The notes: generated by a model not told the origin, from the sequence alone. DNA of 64,000 nt from Arthrobotrys musiformis (GCA_036971715.1 JAVHJL010000008.1:2480001-2544000), one strand, 5' to 3'; shown: positions 48,801 to 60,397, numbered from the stretch's first letter. Translations and numbers: made by a program.

Positions 48801-49426
48801 GCTATGGTGGTTGCTGGAGATGGTCGAACTGGACTTTCTTCGGGTTCCGATTCCGGCTCCGGCTCTGGTTCCGGCTGCCGAGGTGGGAGCGTGACGGAAT
48901 TCCGAGACGGCAACGGCGGCGGAGCAGGTTCAGTTGGAGAAGATACGGCCGAGACAGGAGCATCGTCGGCTTTCTCAAGGTAGTTGGCCGGAGCGAAGCC
49001 GTATTCTCCCTTCAACCCTACGAGGCTCCAGTCCGGATCGGAGTCGTCGTAGACGTCTAGTATAGCATCTTCGGAGAAGGAGAACTCTTCGTCGGTCTGC
49101 CTCTGATAGTCGTATAATGCCCGGAGTTTCCCGATTGGTGTAGCCTATGATCACAAGGGAAGCAGTGAGCTTGTATGTCGCTGGTTATCAAAATCACGCA
49201 TAGGCGTTGGTTCTCCTGAAGCACTGACCTCTTCCACGTAGGTGTTTGGGATCAGGCCCACAGGCTCATCATCCTCGTTTGCCGCAGCTTTCTTCTTTGC
49301 CTTCCACCAGGCGTCCTCGTTGGACTTTTCCAGGACATAAAGCAGGTCCCCCTCTTTCAAGGCAAGCTCCTCGTCCGTCTGCGGAGCATAATCGTAGATT
49401 GCCCGGTAGATCCCTAAAAAGGACAT
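45839..49426 (-). CDS. SLA1: Actin cytoskeleton-regulatory endocytic adaptor Sla1
   Basis: Four exons: 49229-49426, 47845-49144, 45932-47794, 45839-45864, giving 1128 aa in phase. Sla1 couples cargo and clathrin to Arp2/3-driven actin at cortical endocytic patches. Domains in order: SH3-1 (about 5-66, ALYDY-like YRAIYDYAP), SH3-2 (about 72-130, LRALYDYQRQTDEE), a Pro/Glu-rich linker, SH3-3 (about 372-428, GIILYDFDAQGSDE ... EWWNVRR), SHD1 (about 501-560, RTWTDRSGTFKVDAEF, the NPFxD-cargo-binding module), and SHD2/SAM-like (about 615-680, DYDWFEFFLNCGVDVH). A long Gln/Pro-rich tail carries LxxQxTG-type repeats (LLPQPTG, LKPQATG, LAPQPTG) that Ark/Prk kinases phosphorylate. The last 26-bp exon encodes the conserved C-terminus ENPFGF. 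Confidence 0.95.
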
Positions 49427-51790
49427 CCTGTGACCGTCTGAAAGGCCGTCAACGTGAGGTCAACGACCAGGAAGCTCTAAGCTTATCTCGGGGATATCGG
49501 AAGCTGTGAAGCTGGTAAATACAGAGGGTGGTGGTAGATTGGTGGTCAGGGAGAGATTGTGTTTGGGGTTGTCAGCGGCTGGGGGTAAACATGATGTTCG
49601 TTGTGCGCCGCCATCACGCTTGCCCGATTCGTCGCCGGACGGGAGTAACGGTTGACGAAACACCACACGCAACTCAAACGGCTGCCTCAGCGGTCAGGCA
49701 CTGCGCTTTGGACCCCCCGCCAGACTGAACAATATAAATCTACCTTCAGCACGGTTGCGGCAAATAAAACATGTTTTTGGGTAAATTCCGTCCCGTGGGT
49801 ATAGTATAGTGTATACATGCATAAGTAAGTATGCTATATGTATACTTGGATTATGTAATTAAATCTACCTGTGGCGTTGGAAGTATCAGCGTGAGTTGGC
49901 GTCGTCATCAGCCAAAATTCTAGCCCCAGGGTTCTAGCATCATGCAAAAGGATGCACAGACGAGTTTAGTTGCGTCTCGAGATATATTACTATAATAGTA
50001 TTATATTTTATAGTCCGTAGATACCGACCGTGCGGTAGATGTTTACTATAGAATTTGAGTCGAAAATTTAAATTATACAGCCGCAGTATGGTACTATGAC
50101 GCAAAACCTAGCTGGTGCTGGGGGGCTCATATATATATACTTTTTTACTTTATATATATTAAACTATCCTATAAATGTAAGGAGTCTTGAAGCAAGTCGA
50201 AGTTGTTTGTGGCGGATATATATTCAAGTTGAACTCCTGACCTCAACTTTTAATACGTATGCATGTACTTAAGTATACAAGGCGGATATATCGCTACTCA
50301 ATTTCTATTAATATTTCTTCCGGTTTTAGCGATACTTGAGAATCCGACTGCATTTACAAGAGCACTACTCGTGAATTCAGCATAGTACATTCGAATATCC
50401 GCCGAAATGTGCAGATCTAAATTTATCTATGGAAAGCTGAAGGTTTAAAGAAGCCCCCCTTATCATATTTGGCGACAATCTCACTAGCCCAGTGGTCCTA
50501 AGGGCATTTCTTATCGTACATGGTCCCACCATCTCGCTGTGGCAGCTGTAGTGTCGCCCATGCGTGCTTCTAGAATTCTGGGGCATTGGTCCCCTCGGAG
50601 CTGGTTGTTGTATTTTGTGTGTTGCTAGAACCTCTACTTCAGTCTGATTTACGAGACAACTGAAGTATACTAGTATATTTGCTATATTGGCACTTAAATT
50701 ACAAGTCCGAGCCTATAAATTTATGAAACCATCTAGGCCCAGTAATAACAGAATTCAGGCGGGCGTATAGGATGGGCATGTCCCACCAATCACCGAAGTA
50801 ATACAGTAACATAGCTCTGAGGATGCTAGCCTCTTAGACTTCGCGGTATACCAGTAGCATCAATGATATCCACTTCGCGAGATAACTCTGTGTAGGGTAG
50901 AGAAGCTCGTCTATAGATTGAGTGGAAATTGCACTCAATAATTCGTCAGCACTTGGGGTATATATGTATGTACAGCTATGTCTCTATAGAGATGATATCT
51001 ACTTGGGTTTATATAGTTTGTAGGGTAGCTAATGTCAATGGGTAAGCTATAACCGAGGTTCAACTTAAAGGCTTGCTTAAGAATAGGTACATATATACTT
51101 AAGCCTGTGTATATTATAACCTAGGCTAGTCCATAAATTTAAAAACCACACCCGCAATGCATTAATGAGTGCATTCACTTGGGGCAGATATATTTCAGAA
51201 TTCAAGTAATCTTAATCTTACGGACACCCAAATCACAACCTCGGATAGAACACCCAGGAACGCCGCTGTGCATCCAGGACACTTGTAGTGTCCTAATATA
51301 TCGAGCGAAGGGATTGAATAGATATTCTGGTTGGAACTTGTCTTATAATATGAATAAACTAATAAAGAAAACGAACAAGCCTCCCTCGCGTCCCGAGAAC
51401 AAGAAACCGAGTAACTCACTCTCCCAAACCTGGCGAGCCACCCATCATAAAGCATGTAAGCAGGAAACAAGAACTATAACGCTAGTCATAAAGAAACCCT
51501 CCAGTTAGGAACGCCACAAAATCCACTAATGATACAATATAACATGAAAACCACCCCGTTCACCTACGCCCTTGCGTAATATAGACCCTAGTCCTTCGAG
51601 TATCGCTTTCAAACGGCTCCAGCATCTGTAGCGAGTTCAGATTTGCCAACTACTTCCAAAAAAAAGTGAACCATTCAACTAATGCTGATTTCCCTCTCTT
51701 TCTATAGATCTAAAGTAGAAATAAAATATCACTTCTACTGTTTTCTAATCACCATATGCGAGGAATACATATAGTCTCTTGAAATAACGC
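49427..51790. other. AT-rich intergenic region
   Basis: The first 300 bases hold the promoter of the Sla1 gene. From 49.8 to 51.2 kb the sequence is strongly TA-rich with runs such as TATATATAC. No supported gene. A 109-codon plus frame at 51179 has no recognisable features. Confidence 0.5.
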
Positions 51791-52101
51791 CTAGCAAGAC
51801 GTATTGGCTTCTTTCTGTAGGTTCTGTGGTGGAGGAGGTGGTGGAATGTTCCTAAACGCCGGCCAGGAATTCACCAGTCAGAATATAGCTCATCTCGAGA
51901 TCTTATGGATTAAGTCGAATGGACATTAATGACAAAATTTTAGACAACTCACATCTTAGCCCCTTTCGAGCTTCCTTCTACAGGCGAGACTAATGTATTT
52001 GTGAAGACGATTCTCTGATACGACTTCGGTATTTGGAGCATTTGGGATGCCCTGACTTTCGTCAACGAGCTTGAAGGCTGTAGTGTTCGTGCTGGGTTCA
52101 T
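51791..52101 (-). CDS. Two-exon micro-protein with poly-proline tail, 69 aa
   Basis: Exons 51953-52101 and 51791-51851 joined by a 101-nt intron with a clean GTGAGT donor and GTTTAG acceptor. The junction codon splits AT|G and keeps the frame. The protein starts MNPARTLQPSSSLTKVRASQ, continues LQIPKSYQRIVFTNTLVSPV, then GSSKGAKMN, six consecutive prolines and a short Gln/Lys/Glu tail ending TSC. The basic, Ser/Leu-rich N-terminus would suit a mitochondrial presequence, but that is inference. I do not recognise the family. Both exons read coherently and use an intron typical of the window. The gene is isolated, about 2.4 kb from Sla1. Confidence 0.55.
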
Positions 52102-53876
52102 TTTGACGAGATTCCGAACAATTGAGCTTGGCGAAGTGGATGTGAAGGTAAATCAAATGTAGAATGAAAAAGGTGTTTTAGGTATTCGAATTAGAGTGAA
52201 TGTGCAGGTATATAGGTACATATATAGCTGCCCGGACGAAAACAACCGTCTATGGATGCTGTAGCTACCCCTTCATCCGATTAAAGCTGCGGGGCACGTT
52301 GACAAAATATATACTACCCTGTGGGCTGACCATGGCCCCACATTTAGTCATTGCACATGCCAACTTCATGGTAGACCAACATGCTAATGTGTTCTGATCG
52401 AAGTGAGGTCGTTTGGGGTGTTTAGGGTTTAAACAAGCAAAAGAAGAAGCCTATAGTCACATTCAGGTCTGGGTACCCGAGCTAATTTTTGCGAATTCAC
52501 GATCACGGTTTCTACCGCGATCCTCGGAAATATACGGGAACACTTTGGGTCGCGTGCATTTACTGTGGATGCCAGGGTGAGCGATTTGAGCTAGTGATTG
52601 CGGCGGGAATAAGGAAATTTAATATAATTTTCAATTAGGAGAAGACAACTTATGATAATAGGAACAGAGTGAGGGACCAATGTTTGCAAGAAATATTTTT
52701 TGAGAGCTTTGAAGTTGTGAATCCGTAACCTTTTCCCGGTTGGGTGAACCGCATTGGAGAAATGTTCGAACTCTACTATGTACGGCATATAGCTACATAA
52801 ACCATTAAGTCGTTCTTTCACCCAGACTAGTTGCTGCAAGCGATAGGGCCAAAACACCGCGACAATCTTCGGCCCCTTTATAAATATATCAAAAGTCCAA
52901 CTTATGTAGAGACGGGCCGGCCGGTTAACGGTTGGATCTTGCATAAACTTTAATTCGGATATCGAATCTCAAATCTAGAACATGCGCCGCGCAATATACC
53001 CGGCTCTGAAATCCTCGCTGTGCCGATTTTGTATCTCGAGAGATCGGTTAACGGCGGCGGGTATGAGAACAAGATGAGACTTGCGAAGCCGAGCGGTTGT
53101 TCTGATCTAGCATTCCCTATGTTCGGTACCCTGATATATCGGTAGTCCAAGCTCAGCCGATGTCGGGATCGATCGGAACGCCACTAACTAAATTGCGTTG
53201 AAGGAGGCCCTGGTTTTTTTTGGCGTGGGTGGACTTGCAAGCATGTTGAGACTCCTTTTTACCATTCGCTCAGGCGGAGGTTTTTTTGGTACGTGGAATT
53301 TTCCGAGATAACCTCAATCATACGATCGTAAAATGTTATGATTATGATGAGGCATTGGTTTAGGCAAAATAGGCAAAAACAAGCTTTCTACAGCGACTGG
53401 TTGTTCAACACCCATTACCCCGAATAAATACATCGATGATCCATGGTGTGGAAGAGGTGATCCCTTTTCGTAATATTGCAAGGTCCGGGATTCAAGGCTC
53501 TGGAGACGATGGCCTTTGAGACGGCGACCCAATGTAAGGCTCTATCCTGATCCTGAGGATACTCGCATCTGATATCTGATACATTAGTATGAAATGGTTT
53601 TGGGGAGTGTATGTTTGTAGCCTCGACTTGAGGGTGTTTTGTTTTTTCTTTCCCTGTCAACTATATACTATATATCTTAGGTTGCGTGTTAGGTTAGCTC
53701 GCCGAAGGGGTTCTGGATGGTGCTATAACCCGGCGGGACCTTGGGGGAACCCGCACGTCCGTGGGGTTCAAGCAGCTGATGTCGTTGACCTTGAGCTGAA
53801 CGCACACCTGGCAATTGTGCAAGCATATGCTGCATTGCTTTCCTGCTCAGGAAAACATGGAGGGTCTTGAACCCCT

Positions 53877-53894
53877 AAAAAAAAAAAAAAAATT
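53877..53894. repeat. Poly-A tract (18 bp)
   Basis: Uninterrupted A18, about 140 bp before a tRNA-like stretch. Confidence 0.95.
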
Positions 53895-54019
53895 GGGTAG
53901 AATTGATTTGATAGATTGTTCAAAGGTATTAATATAGATGGGTTGTTAGGTTTGTGCGAGGTTCCCGACCTAGCTAGCTGTAGCAAAGGATACATGCGAC
54001 CGGTTTAATTCGGTTCCAC

Positions 54020-54085
54020 AGGGTTGAGCCCAGCTGGTAGAGCTTGTGAATTTATGAAGCTGAGAGCCTCGGTTAGCCTGTGCTT
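54020..54085 (+). other. tRNA D-arm-like fragment
   Basis: GCCCAGCTGGTAGAGC strongly resembles the A-box/D-arm of a nuclear tRNA, followed 30-40 bp later by TCGGTTAGCC in the place of a B-box. The B-box consensus GGTTCGANNCC is not met and no anticodon stem forms, so this is not an intact tRNA. It may be a decayed tRNA or a tRNA-derived short element. Confidence 0.3.
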
Positions 54086-54576
54086 CTCTTGCGTTACAGC
54101 ATGATGTAATCCGTGAGCCTTGAAGCATGCGGGATGTCGCATTTCAGGCCATATAATATTGGTACACTATTGTGGCTCGCAAACCCCCTTCGAAAAACGA
54201 GTATCGGCGATGCCGCCGAGGTCCTTCGATTGGCCAGCAGCTGTAGCTAGCCAGCTGCGGATATGGTCACACAGTCGGGTTAGATCTGGATGGAGATTTG
54301 AATGGGATTGGACGAGAGAAAATGCAACGTCTCAACGCTTCGCGAGCGTCATCTGATGTGATCATGATGGAGAGCGACAACCAGCGCTGATAAAGTCATA
54401 TGATCATAACTTAGCTAGAAAGACAATGACCCAAGGTTACCCAAATTTATAAAACAATTTTATATCCAAAAGACAGGAGTTTTTGCCTGGGTTTGAGGCT
54501 AGGATTTTTCTCCTTTTATTCTTGTTCTTGTTCTTCTTTTCCTTCTTTCCTTTTCTTACAAATACGGACGGCGTTC

Positions 54577-54580
<4 letters not shown>

Positions 54581-54607
<27 letters not shown>
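54581..54607. repeat. Poly-T tract (27 bp)
   Basis: Uninterrupted T27, about 300 bp past the stop of the minus-strand 214-aa gene, so poly-A in its sense. Confidence 0.95.
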
Positions 54608-54901
54608 CAAATAAGTGTCACCGTTGGGGTGACATTGGCAAGGAATCCCGCGGCTTCATGGAGTTGCTGAGTACGTATACATATACTTCAGTACACACAT
54701 ACCACTTTGTGAAGACGCCGAAGGTTTGGTTTTGCGTAACCAAGTCTACCTATTAATGAAGCCCTTGAATCAGTAAGGCACTTCCCCCCGCACAAGATAA
54801 ACAATCGGCCACTACGGTCTTGGCTTTGATTGCTCTAGCACCGTACCCATAATAGCACTTAGGTAATGTCTTTACAAGTTTTGAAAGAATAGTACGAAAT
54901 T

Positions 54902-55616
54902 TTACACCAAAGTTCTATATATGACAGAGGACCAGATATTGATAATTCTATCGTCATTTTCGGGGTCCTCCACATCTACCTCATAACGTGAGATTTTGTT
55001 GAGCCCCGGGTACGCAGCTAAAGCAGCCCTCGTGGCGAGCGCCGTTTTCTTATCGGCCGTAATTCCCATAGAGATGCAGTAAACCACTTTTTGGTCAGCT
55101 GTGATCGACTTTTTGAGGTAGTGCATCCCAGCCTCTAACTTCCTGATGTCCTTTTGCATCCGGGCTGCAAGGTCGCCTGGATCGTAATCCTGTCTGATCG
55201 AAGCACATTTGAGTTCGAGAGCCTCAACGAAGTTCTCTTTGTTTTTCATGTAAAATGTAATAATATCCACCTTGTCTCCGCGCTTAGGAGCATTCCAGAT
55301 ATGCTCTTCGCGCCCGCAATGCCTTTTAACTCCGATTGGCGAGCGCCTCAGGTAATCCAAAAATTCGCTCTGAAGCCAGCACTCCCACCCGCCATCGTGA
55401 GTGTATTTGTCAAAGATCTTCTCAGCGTTGAGCGTTAAGAAATCTTCCATAATTCCCTTTATAATACTACTTGTTTGTCAAAGATTCGATAGCTTAGTAT
55501 TATATCAAAGGAAGGGGTTCCTATAGCGAGCTTACTTACGGGTCATGAGGAACGTAAACCTTGGCACCCTTGCTGGGCTGCACTGCAAGCTCGAATCCGG
55601 ACCGAAGGATCACCAT
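54902..55616 (-). CDS. Orphan protein with possible PD-(D/E)xK nuclease core, 214 aa
   Basis: Exons 55540-55616 and 54902-55469. The 70-nt intron has a GTAAGT donor and a TACTAAG branch point and joins in phase, adding an N-terminus (MVILRSGFELAVQPSKGAKV) missed if one starts at the Met at 55450. The middle has KRGDKVDIITFYM, about ten residues, then VEALELKCAS. This Asp ... Glu-x-Lys spacing is the core pattern of PD-(D/E)xK nucleases. A charged helix (DLAARMQKDIRKLEAGMHYL) and a VVYCISMGIT strand follow, compatible with the alpha/beta fold of that superfamily. No other domain is visible. A distant or laterally acquired nuclease-like protein is possible, but the assignment rests on a short motif only. 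Isolated gene in an AT-rich area. Confidence 0.6.
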
Positions 55617-58363
55617 GTGTATCGCTATGATAGGGAAATATGGATTCAGGCACGGGAACGGCTGGCTACGCGCGCCATGGTACTAGAATTGCGAAGCTTC
55701 ACTATGTGCCAAGCCGCTGGGGTTTGGACCACGTCCTGAAATGCGATAGCCACCTGTTGTACACGTTGCCCCATAGTGATGATAAGTTATTTGCGCAAAT
55801 TTGCGCGCGAGGCGAACCACCTGAAGATATATACGGTCTGAACACTCACAAATTGATGATGTCGCTGACCTTTACATCTGGTGGTAGTAGTGGTATCTAT
55901 TGTTTAATTTAATATTTGTACGAGAGGTCGGAATGCGTCAAATGATCTATAGACCTAGCTGCAGATGGTAGTGGATGTGAAATTTGTTCGTCAGGATTAT
56001 GATTTTGCCTCCTGCGCAGCCTACCCGAAGATTATGATTGCACAAAGTACTTCTTTATAACCTACATGGTTTTTCAGAGCCGCAAATTGTGAAACCCCCT
56101 AGGGAGCTCATCGTTCCTAGTATTTCTCGCTAAATTTGGACACAAGCTAGGTGGATATTGAATAAGAAAGGGCGTGGAGATATATCAGACCTGGTGCAGC
56201 AGCTCATAGTCGATCGTTTCTCGGTCGGTCGTGGGCCATGAACTAGCTTCTGAAGGACTTGATAGGCGCCTAGGCACACTGGAGTGAGTGTGTGGCTACA
56301 TGCTAATGTAGGGACATGGAGGGCTATGCGGGCCCCTCCTCGCCAACGAAATTAATCAGCAGGGTCGATGAAATGAAAATCAAAGGGAGTAATTTTCTAG
56401 CATTAGCACTAGTTCTGTAGTCTCGAGACCCTTGCATTGTTACGCTGCTTTGTGTCTTGTGTTGGGTGGCACAGAACTGGAACTTCGGTACGTTGGTGTA
56501 ACATGTGAACGGCAACGACCCAAAAGGCTATTCCAACCAACCGTCGACGCAGAGCCGTCGCCCGCTTATACCCTCATACCATTCGATCATGGAGTTTGCC
56601 CCTATATCAATCGAGAGAATCCCCTTAACTAAGCACCTTGCCGGTCGAGCGCTCGAGCAGCGCCGTTACATCGGAGGCCTCCAAAATAAACACGCATATG
56701 CATATATATGTTGCATGAGTGTATGCACTAATACCAGAAGAGCTCGCAACCAACACTCAAGTCACTCCTTTTGGGTAATTGCGTGTAATTACATGTCGAC
56801 GGCCGACGGATAGATCCTTTGGATGCAGCCGGGGTCCGCCATCGACTCGTTTCAGGATAACGTTGTGGTTGGGAGACGAAATATTGTAATTATTCCAAGG
56901 ACGGTCAATCCAACCTAACAAACGTTTTAATTCTAAGATCTGACATTTTACACTTCGGCTCTTAACTATCGATCGTATCATATCAGAAGATATTATCAAG
57001 AATCCTAATATGGTTGCGGATTTTGTCTGCATGAATTGTTCCCGCCAACCGACCTTCCCGAACAGTTTATTTTGGAAGAAAAGGCTAAGAGGTCTATCGT
57101 CGGTAAGGTCAATTGAGAAACCATGCCCAAAAAGACCCGAATCGTGGATTTCGGAACTCTAGATCTTGATCGGGAGTGATGGATTGATTCGCAAGTTTGA
57201 GTAACTAGTGTCATGCTAGTCTCGAATCTAGACGCTGGCACATAGGGCCTAGTCGCTATGCATTCCGGCCATTGACTACTCCACTATCGTCATAGTGGCG
57301 GCGGCACTACGTTATAGGCAAGTAGCTTATTTCAAAATCAACCCTCTTGCATGCAAACCTTATTAAAATGCAGCAATGAGGTGCTGGTGGGTCCATAGCC
57401 AAGCAATTAATTACTCTTTTTTGAACTACGGGTCTACGTAGTCAATCATTGAAGTTGCAGGAATGGATGTATAGATCTTGAAACATGTTCAGAATATATA
57501 GCAATCGATCGATCGAGACAACGTCGACATCGATTGAAAATTACATATTTACTTATGCAAGACATATCTTGAAATAAATTCTCTCTCTCCCTACATTAAT
57601 AACTCATGACAACTTCCTCTCGAGGCAGCCCGTCGGCTTTCCAGGTCAGGCCTGCCGCATGTGGCAGGCGCGTGCGTTGGGTGGTAACTTGGCGCAAAAG
57701 CACCTGCAGATGCAATTAAGGGTGACTGAAACTACCCTTCACTTGGCATAGCTTTCGCGCAATCATATCGATCGTGCGCATAGGAATTGATATTCTTAAT
57801 TCCATGCCTAATTGATATTCTTAATCCCTTGCCTACTACGCCTATAGTTAAGATTTTAATATAATTTTTGAGGTCGAAGAGTTGGGAGGCGGGTCGGCTG
57901 GCATCCTGAAACAGTGGAAGCTTTTATTTTACGTATCCCTCGACGGGACGAGCTCGAGTCGGCCACAGACTAAATATATCGGAATCCTGTACAACATCAC
58001 AATAATGGTACGCTAGACAAGGGCCCAGAGCGGAGATGCCGGGCTATCAGCTGGGGAAAATGTCTTACCCCTGCAGAAAGACGACTTTTCAGAAGGACCC
58101 CCAGATCGTAGATCGATCCGTGGTGCGTTCATGGCGCTTCCCCTCCCCTCCCCTGAGCTAGCTAGCTAGCTAGCAATGCATCCTTCCTCCTCCCATAATG
58201 CATGAAATTTCAAATTTGCGTAGTCCAATGGAACGATCAGTGTTAATATATATTATTGTCGGTGCTCCCATTTCCTTCGACAATCTTTCCATCCCTCACC
58301 ATCCCTCAACCTGTAGTCCTCCAGTAGTCTGTGAGATCCGGCCGAATCGCATTCCTCGCAAAT
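55617..58363. other. Intergenic region, 2.7 kb
   Basis: Short frames only. TAGC and CCCT short repeats occur at about 58130-58162 near the promoter of the GMC gene. No supported gene. Confidence 0.5.
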
Positions 58364-60397
58364 ATGCGTATGGTTATCACGACTACACTGCTCCAGCTCC
58401 TGCTGGCAGCATCGACCCTCTCCTCCCCTCTCAATAAGCGTGTCGACCTCACCGGCTACGAATACGTCGTAGTCGGCTCCGGTGGCGGCGGCGGACCAGT
58501 TGCAGCCCGTCTCGCCAGATTAGGACATAAAGTCCTGCTCCTCGAAGCCGGTGACGACCAAGGCGCCAACATTGTCGAACAAGTCCCCGCATTCCATGGT
58601 CTATCGACACTAGATGAGTCCATGAGATGGGACTTCTTCGTCAACCATTACTCGGACCCGGTCCGTCAGGCTCGGGATTCCAAAACCGTTTATGAGTTCC
58701 CCAACGGTACTGAGTACATCGGAATGAGACCACCAGCTGGTACAAACATGAAGGGTATTTTATACCCGCGAGCTGGAACACTCGGCGGTTGTGGATCGCA
58801 CAATGCACTTATTACCGTCAAACCGCACGATAGTGATTGGAATTATATCCGAAGCCTGACTGGTGATAACACCTGGTCCGCTTCAAATATGCAGAAATAC
58901 TTCGAACGTATTGAAAAGGTTAACTATTCTCCTAGCAGCGATATTGGCCATGGCAACAACGGGTGGCTATGGGTTGAGCGCCCTGATGTCGGATTGGCCA
59001 TAGGTGATAGCAAGATCGTAGCGCAGTTGCTTGGTACTGTTGCGGCTCTGGGAGAAGGTATTATCGGAACTATTATCAGCGGTATAGGAAACCTTGGGAA
59101 GGTTCTACTAGCAGATATGAACTCCGGTCTCCCCGGCCGAGATTCAAGGGAAGGGCTTTTCCAAATCCCACTCGCCCGCAGGACTGCTAGGACCAAAGCT
59201 CGTAACGGACCCAGGGAATTCGTGGTTGATACCTTGAACGCTAAGAATCCGGACGGAAGCAAGAGGTTCAAATTGGAAATTCTTATGGACTGTCTGGTTA
59301 CAAAGATAATCTGGGATCGAAGCGGCGCAAAGCCAAAGGCCGTCGGCGTCGAATTCATCAAGGGAAAATCTTTATACCGCGCGGATCCCCGTTCCGGCAC
59401 CGCAGCTGCTGGAGCACCGGGTACCGTCACTGTCACCCGAGAAGTCATTTTATCCGCCGGAGTCTTCAATACCCCCCAACTTCTGAAGCTTAGCGGCGTC
59501 GGCCCAGCTGCCGAACTCCAAAGCTTTGGTATCCCGGTCGTCGCCGACCTCCCCGGCGTCGGTACAAATCTTCAAGATCGTTATGAAGTCGGAATTACAT
59601 CTACTGTTTCTCGCGATTTTTCCCTTCTCGACGGCTGCACCTTCGGACAAGGCAACGATCCATGCCTTAGAGATTGGCTCAACGGCGAGTCCAGCCCATA
59701 CGAATCCAACGGTTTCGCCACAGCCGTTATCAAAAAGACAGCATACTCAGTTGGCGACCCGGATATTTTCATGTTCGCCGGCCCTGTCAAATTCACCGGT
59801 TACTACCCCAACTACGCCATCGATGCCGTCAAAGACAAAAAACACTGGACCTGGGCTATCCTGAAAGCACACACCGGAAACACAGCCGGCACCGTCACCC
59901 TCCGCTCCACAGATCCAAAGGACACCCCAATCATCAACTTCAACTACTTCGAAACCGGCACCGCATCCGCCTCAAACCGTGATTTGAAAGCAATGGTCGA
60001 AGCCGTCAAGCTCGCCAGGAAAATCGGCGAGAAGTCAAAACCCATCGGTGACGACTTCACCGAAGAATCGCCCGGTCGATCGGTGAAAACTGACGCCCAG
60101 ATCGAACAATTTGTGAAGGATAATGCCTGGGGCCACCACGCCAGCTGCACTTGTCCGATCGGTGCGGACTCCGATCCGAATGCTGTTTTGGATTCCAAGT
60201 TCAAAGTCAGAAAGGTCGATGGGTTGAGAGTTGTTGATGCTAGTGTTTTCCCCAAGATTCCTGGAATGTTTATCGCGGTGCCAATTTATATGATGGCAGA
60301 GAAGGCAGCGGATGTTATTCATGCGGCTGCTATAGGGGCATCCTCCAGGGCCGGCCCAGCTGAGTATGGGGCCCCAGAAGCATACGATGAGGTTTGA
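58364..60397 (+). CDS. Secreted GMC oxidoreductase
   Basis: Single-exon gene, 677 aa, started at the ATG (58364) that gives a clean signal peptide (MRMVITTTLLQLLLAASTLS); the frame is open further upstream but without ATG. FAD-dependent glucose-methanol-choline family. The dinucleotide-binding motif is VVGSGGGGGPVAARLA at about 37-52, with LLLEAGDD at 58-65. The family signatures YPRAGTLGGCGSHNALI and SAGVFNTPQLLKLSGVGP are present. The catalytic histidine block is WGHHASCTCPIG (589-600), followed by LRVVDASVFPKIPG. The second catalytic His/Asn position, usually in a GNPxAP context, reads GMFIAVPIYMMAEKAAD. Such enzymes oxidise alcohols, sugars or aryl alcohols and release H2O2. The substrate cannot be told. 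Confidence 0.92.
   Translation: MRMVITTTLLQLLLAASTLSSPLNKRVDLTGYEYVVVGSGGGGGPVAARLARLGHKVLLLEAGDDQGANIVEQVPAFHGLSTLDESMRWDFFVNHYSDPVRQARDSKTVYEFPNGTEYIGMRPPAGTNMKGILYPRAGTLGGCGSHNALITVKPHDSDWNYIRSLTGDNTWSASNMQKYFERIEKVNYSPSSDIGHGNNGWLWVERPDVGLAIGDSKIVAQLLGTVAALGEGIIGTIISGIGNLGKVLLADMNSGLPGRDSREGLFQIPLARRTARTKARNGPREFVVDTLNAKNPDGSKRFKLEILMDCLVTKIIWDRSGAKPKAVGVEFIKGKSLYRADPRSGTAAAGAPGTVTVTREVILSAGVFNTPQLLKLSGVGPAAELQSFGIPVVADLPGVGTNLQDRYEVGITSTVSRDFSLLDGCTFGQGNDPCLRDWLNGESSPYESNGFATAVIKKTAYSVGDPDIFMFAGPVKFTGYYPNYAIDAVKDKKHWTWAILKAHTGNTAGTVTLRSTDPKDTPIINFNYFETGTASASNRDLKAMVEAVKLARKIGEKSKPIGDDFTEESPGRSVKTDAQIEQFVKDNAWGHHASCTCPIGADSDPNAVLDSKFKVRKVDGLRVVDASVFPKIPGMFIAVPIYMMAEKAADVIHAAAIGASSRAGPAEYGAPEAYDEV

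Larger units (their letters stand above)
52102..54901. other. Intergenic region, 2.8 kb
   Basis: AT-rich with A18 at 53877-53894, T27 at 54581-54607 and a tRNA D-arm-like stretch at about 54020-54080. A 93-codon plus frame at 53589-53870 is weakly protein-like but has no family signature. No supported gene. Confidence 0.45.

Noticed and set aside
53589..53870. 93-codon plus-strand frame starting MKWFWG
   Set aside because: A possible intron keeps it open and the end is weakly protein-like, but there is no family signature. Evidence is too thin for a gene call.
55641..55912. Plus-strand frame overlapping the first exon region of the nuclease-like gene
   Set aside because: The minus-strand exon has a matching splice donor and branch point. 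The plus frame has neither ATG context nor continuation, so I treat it as a shadow.
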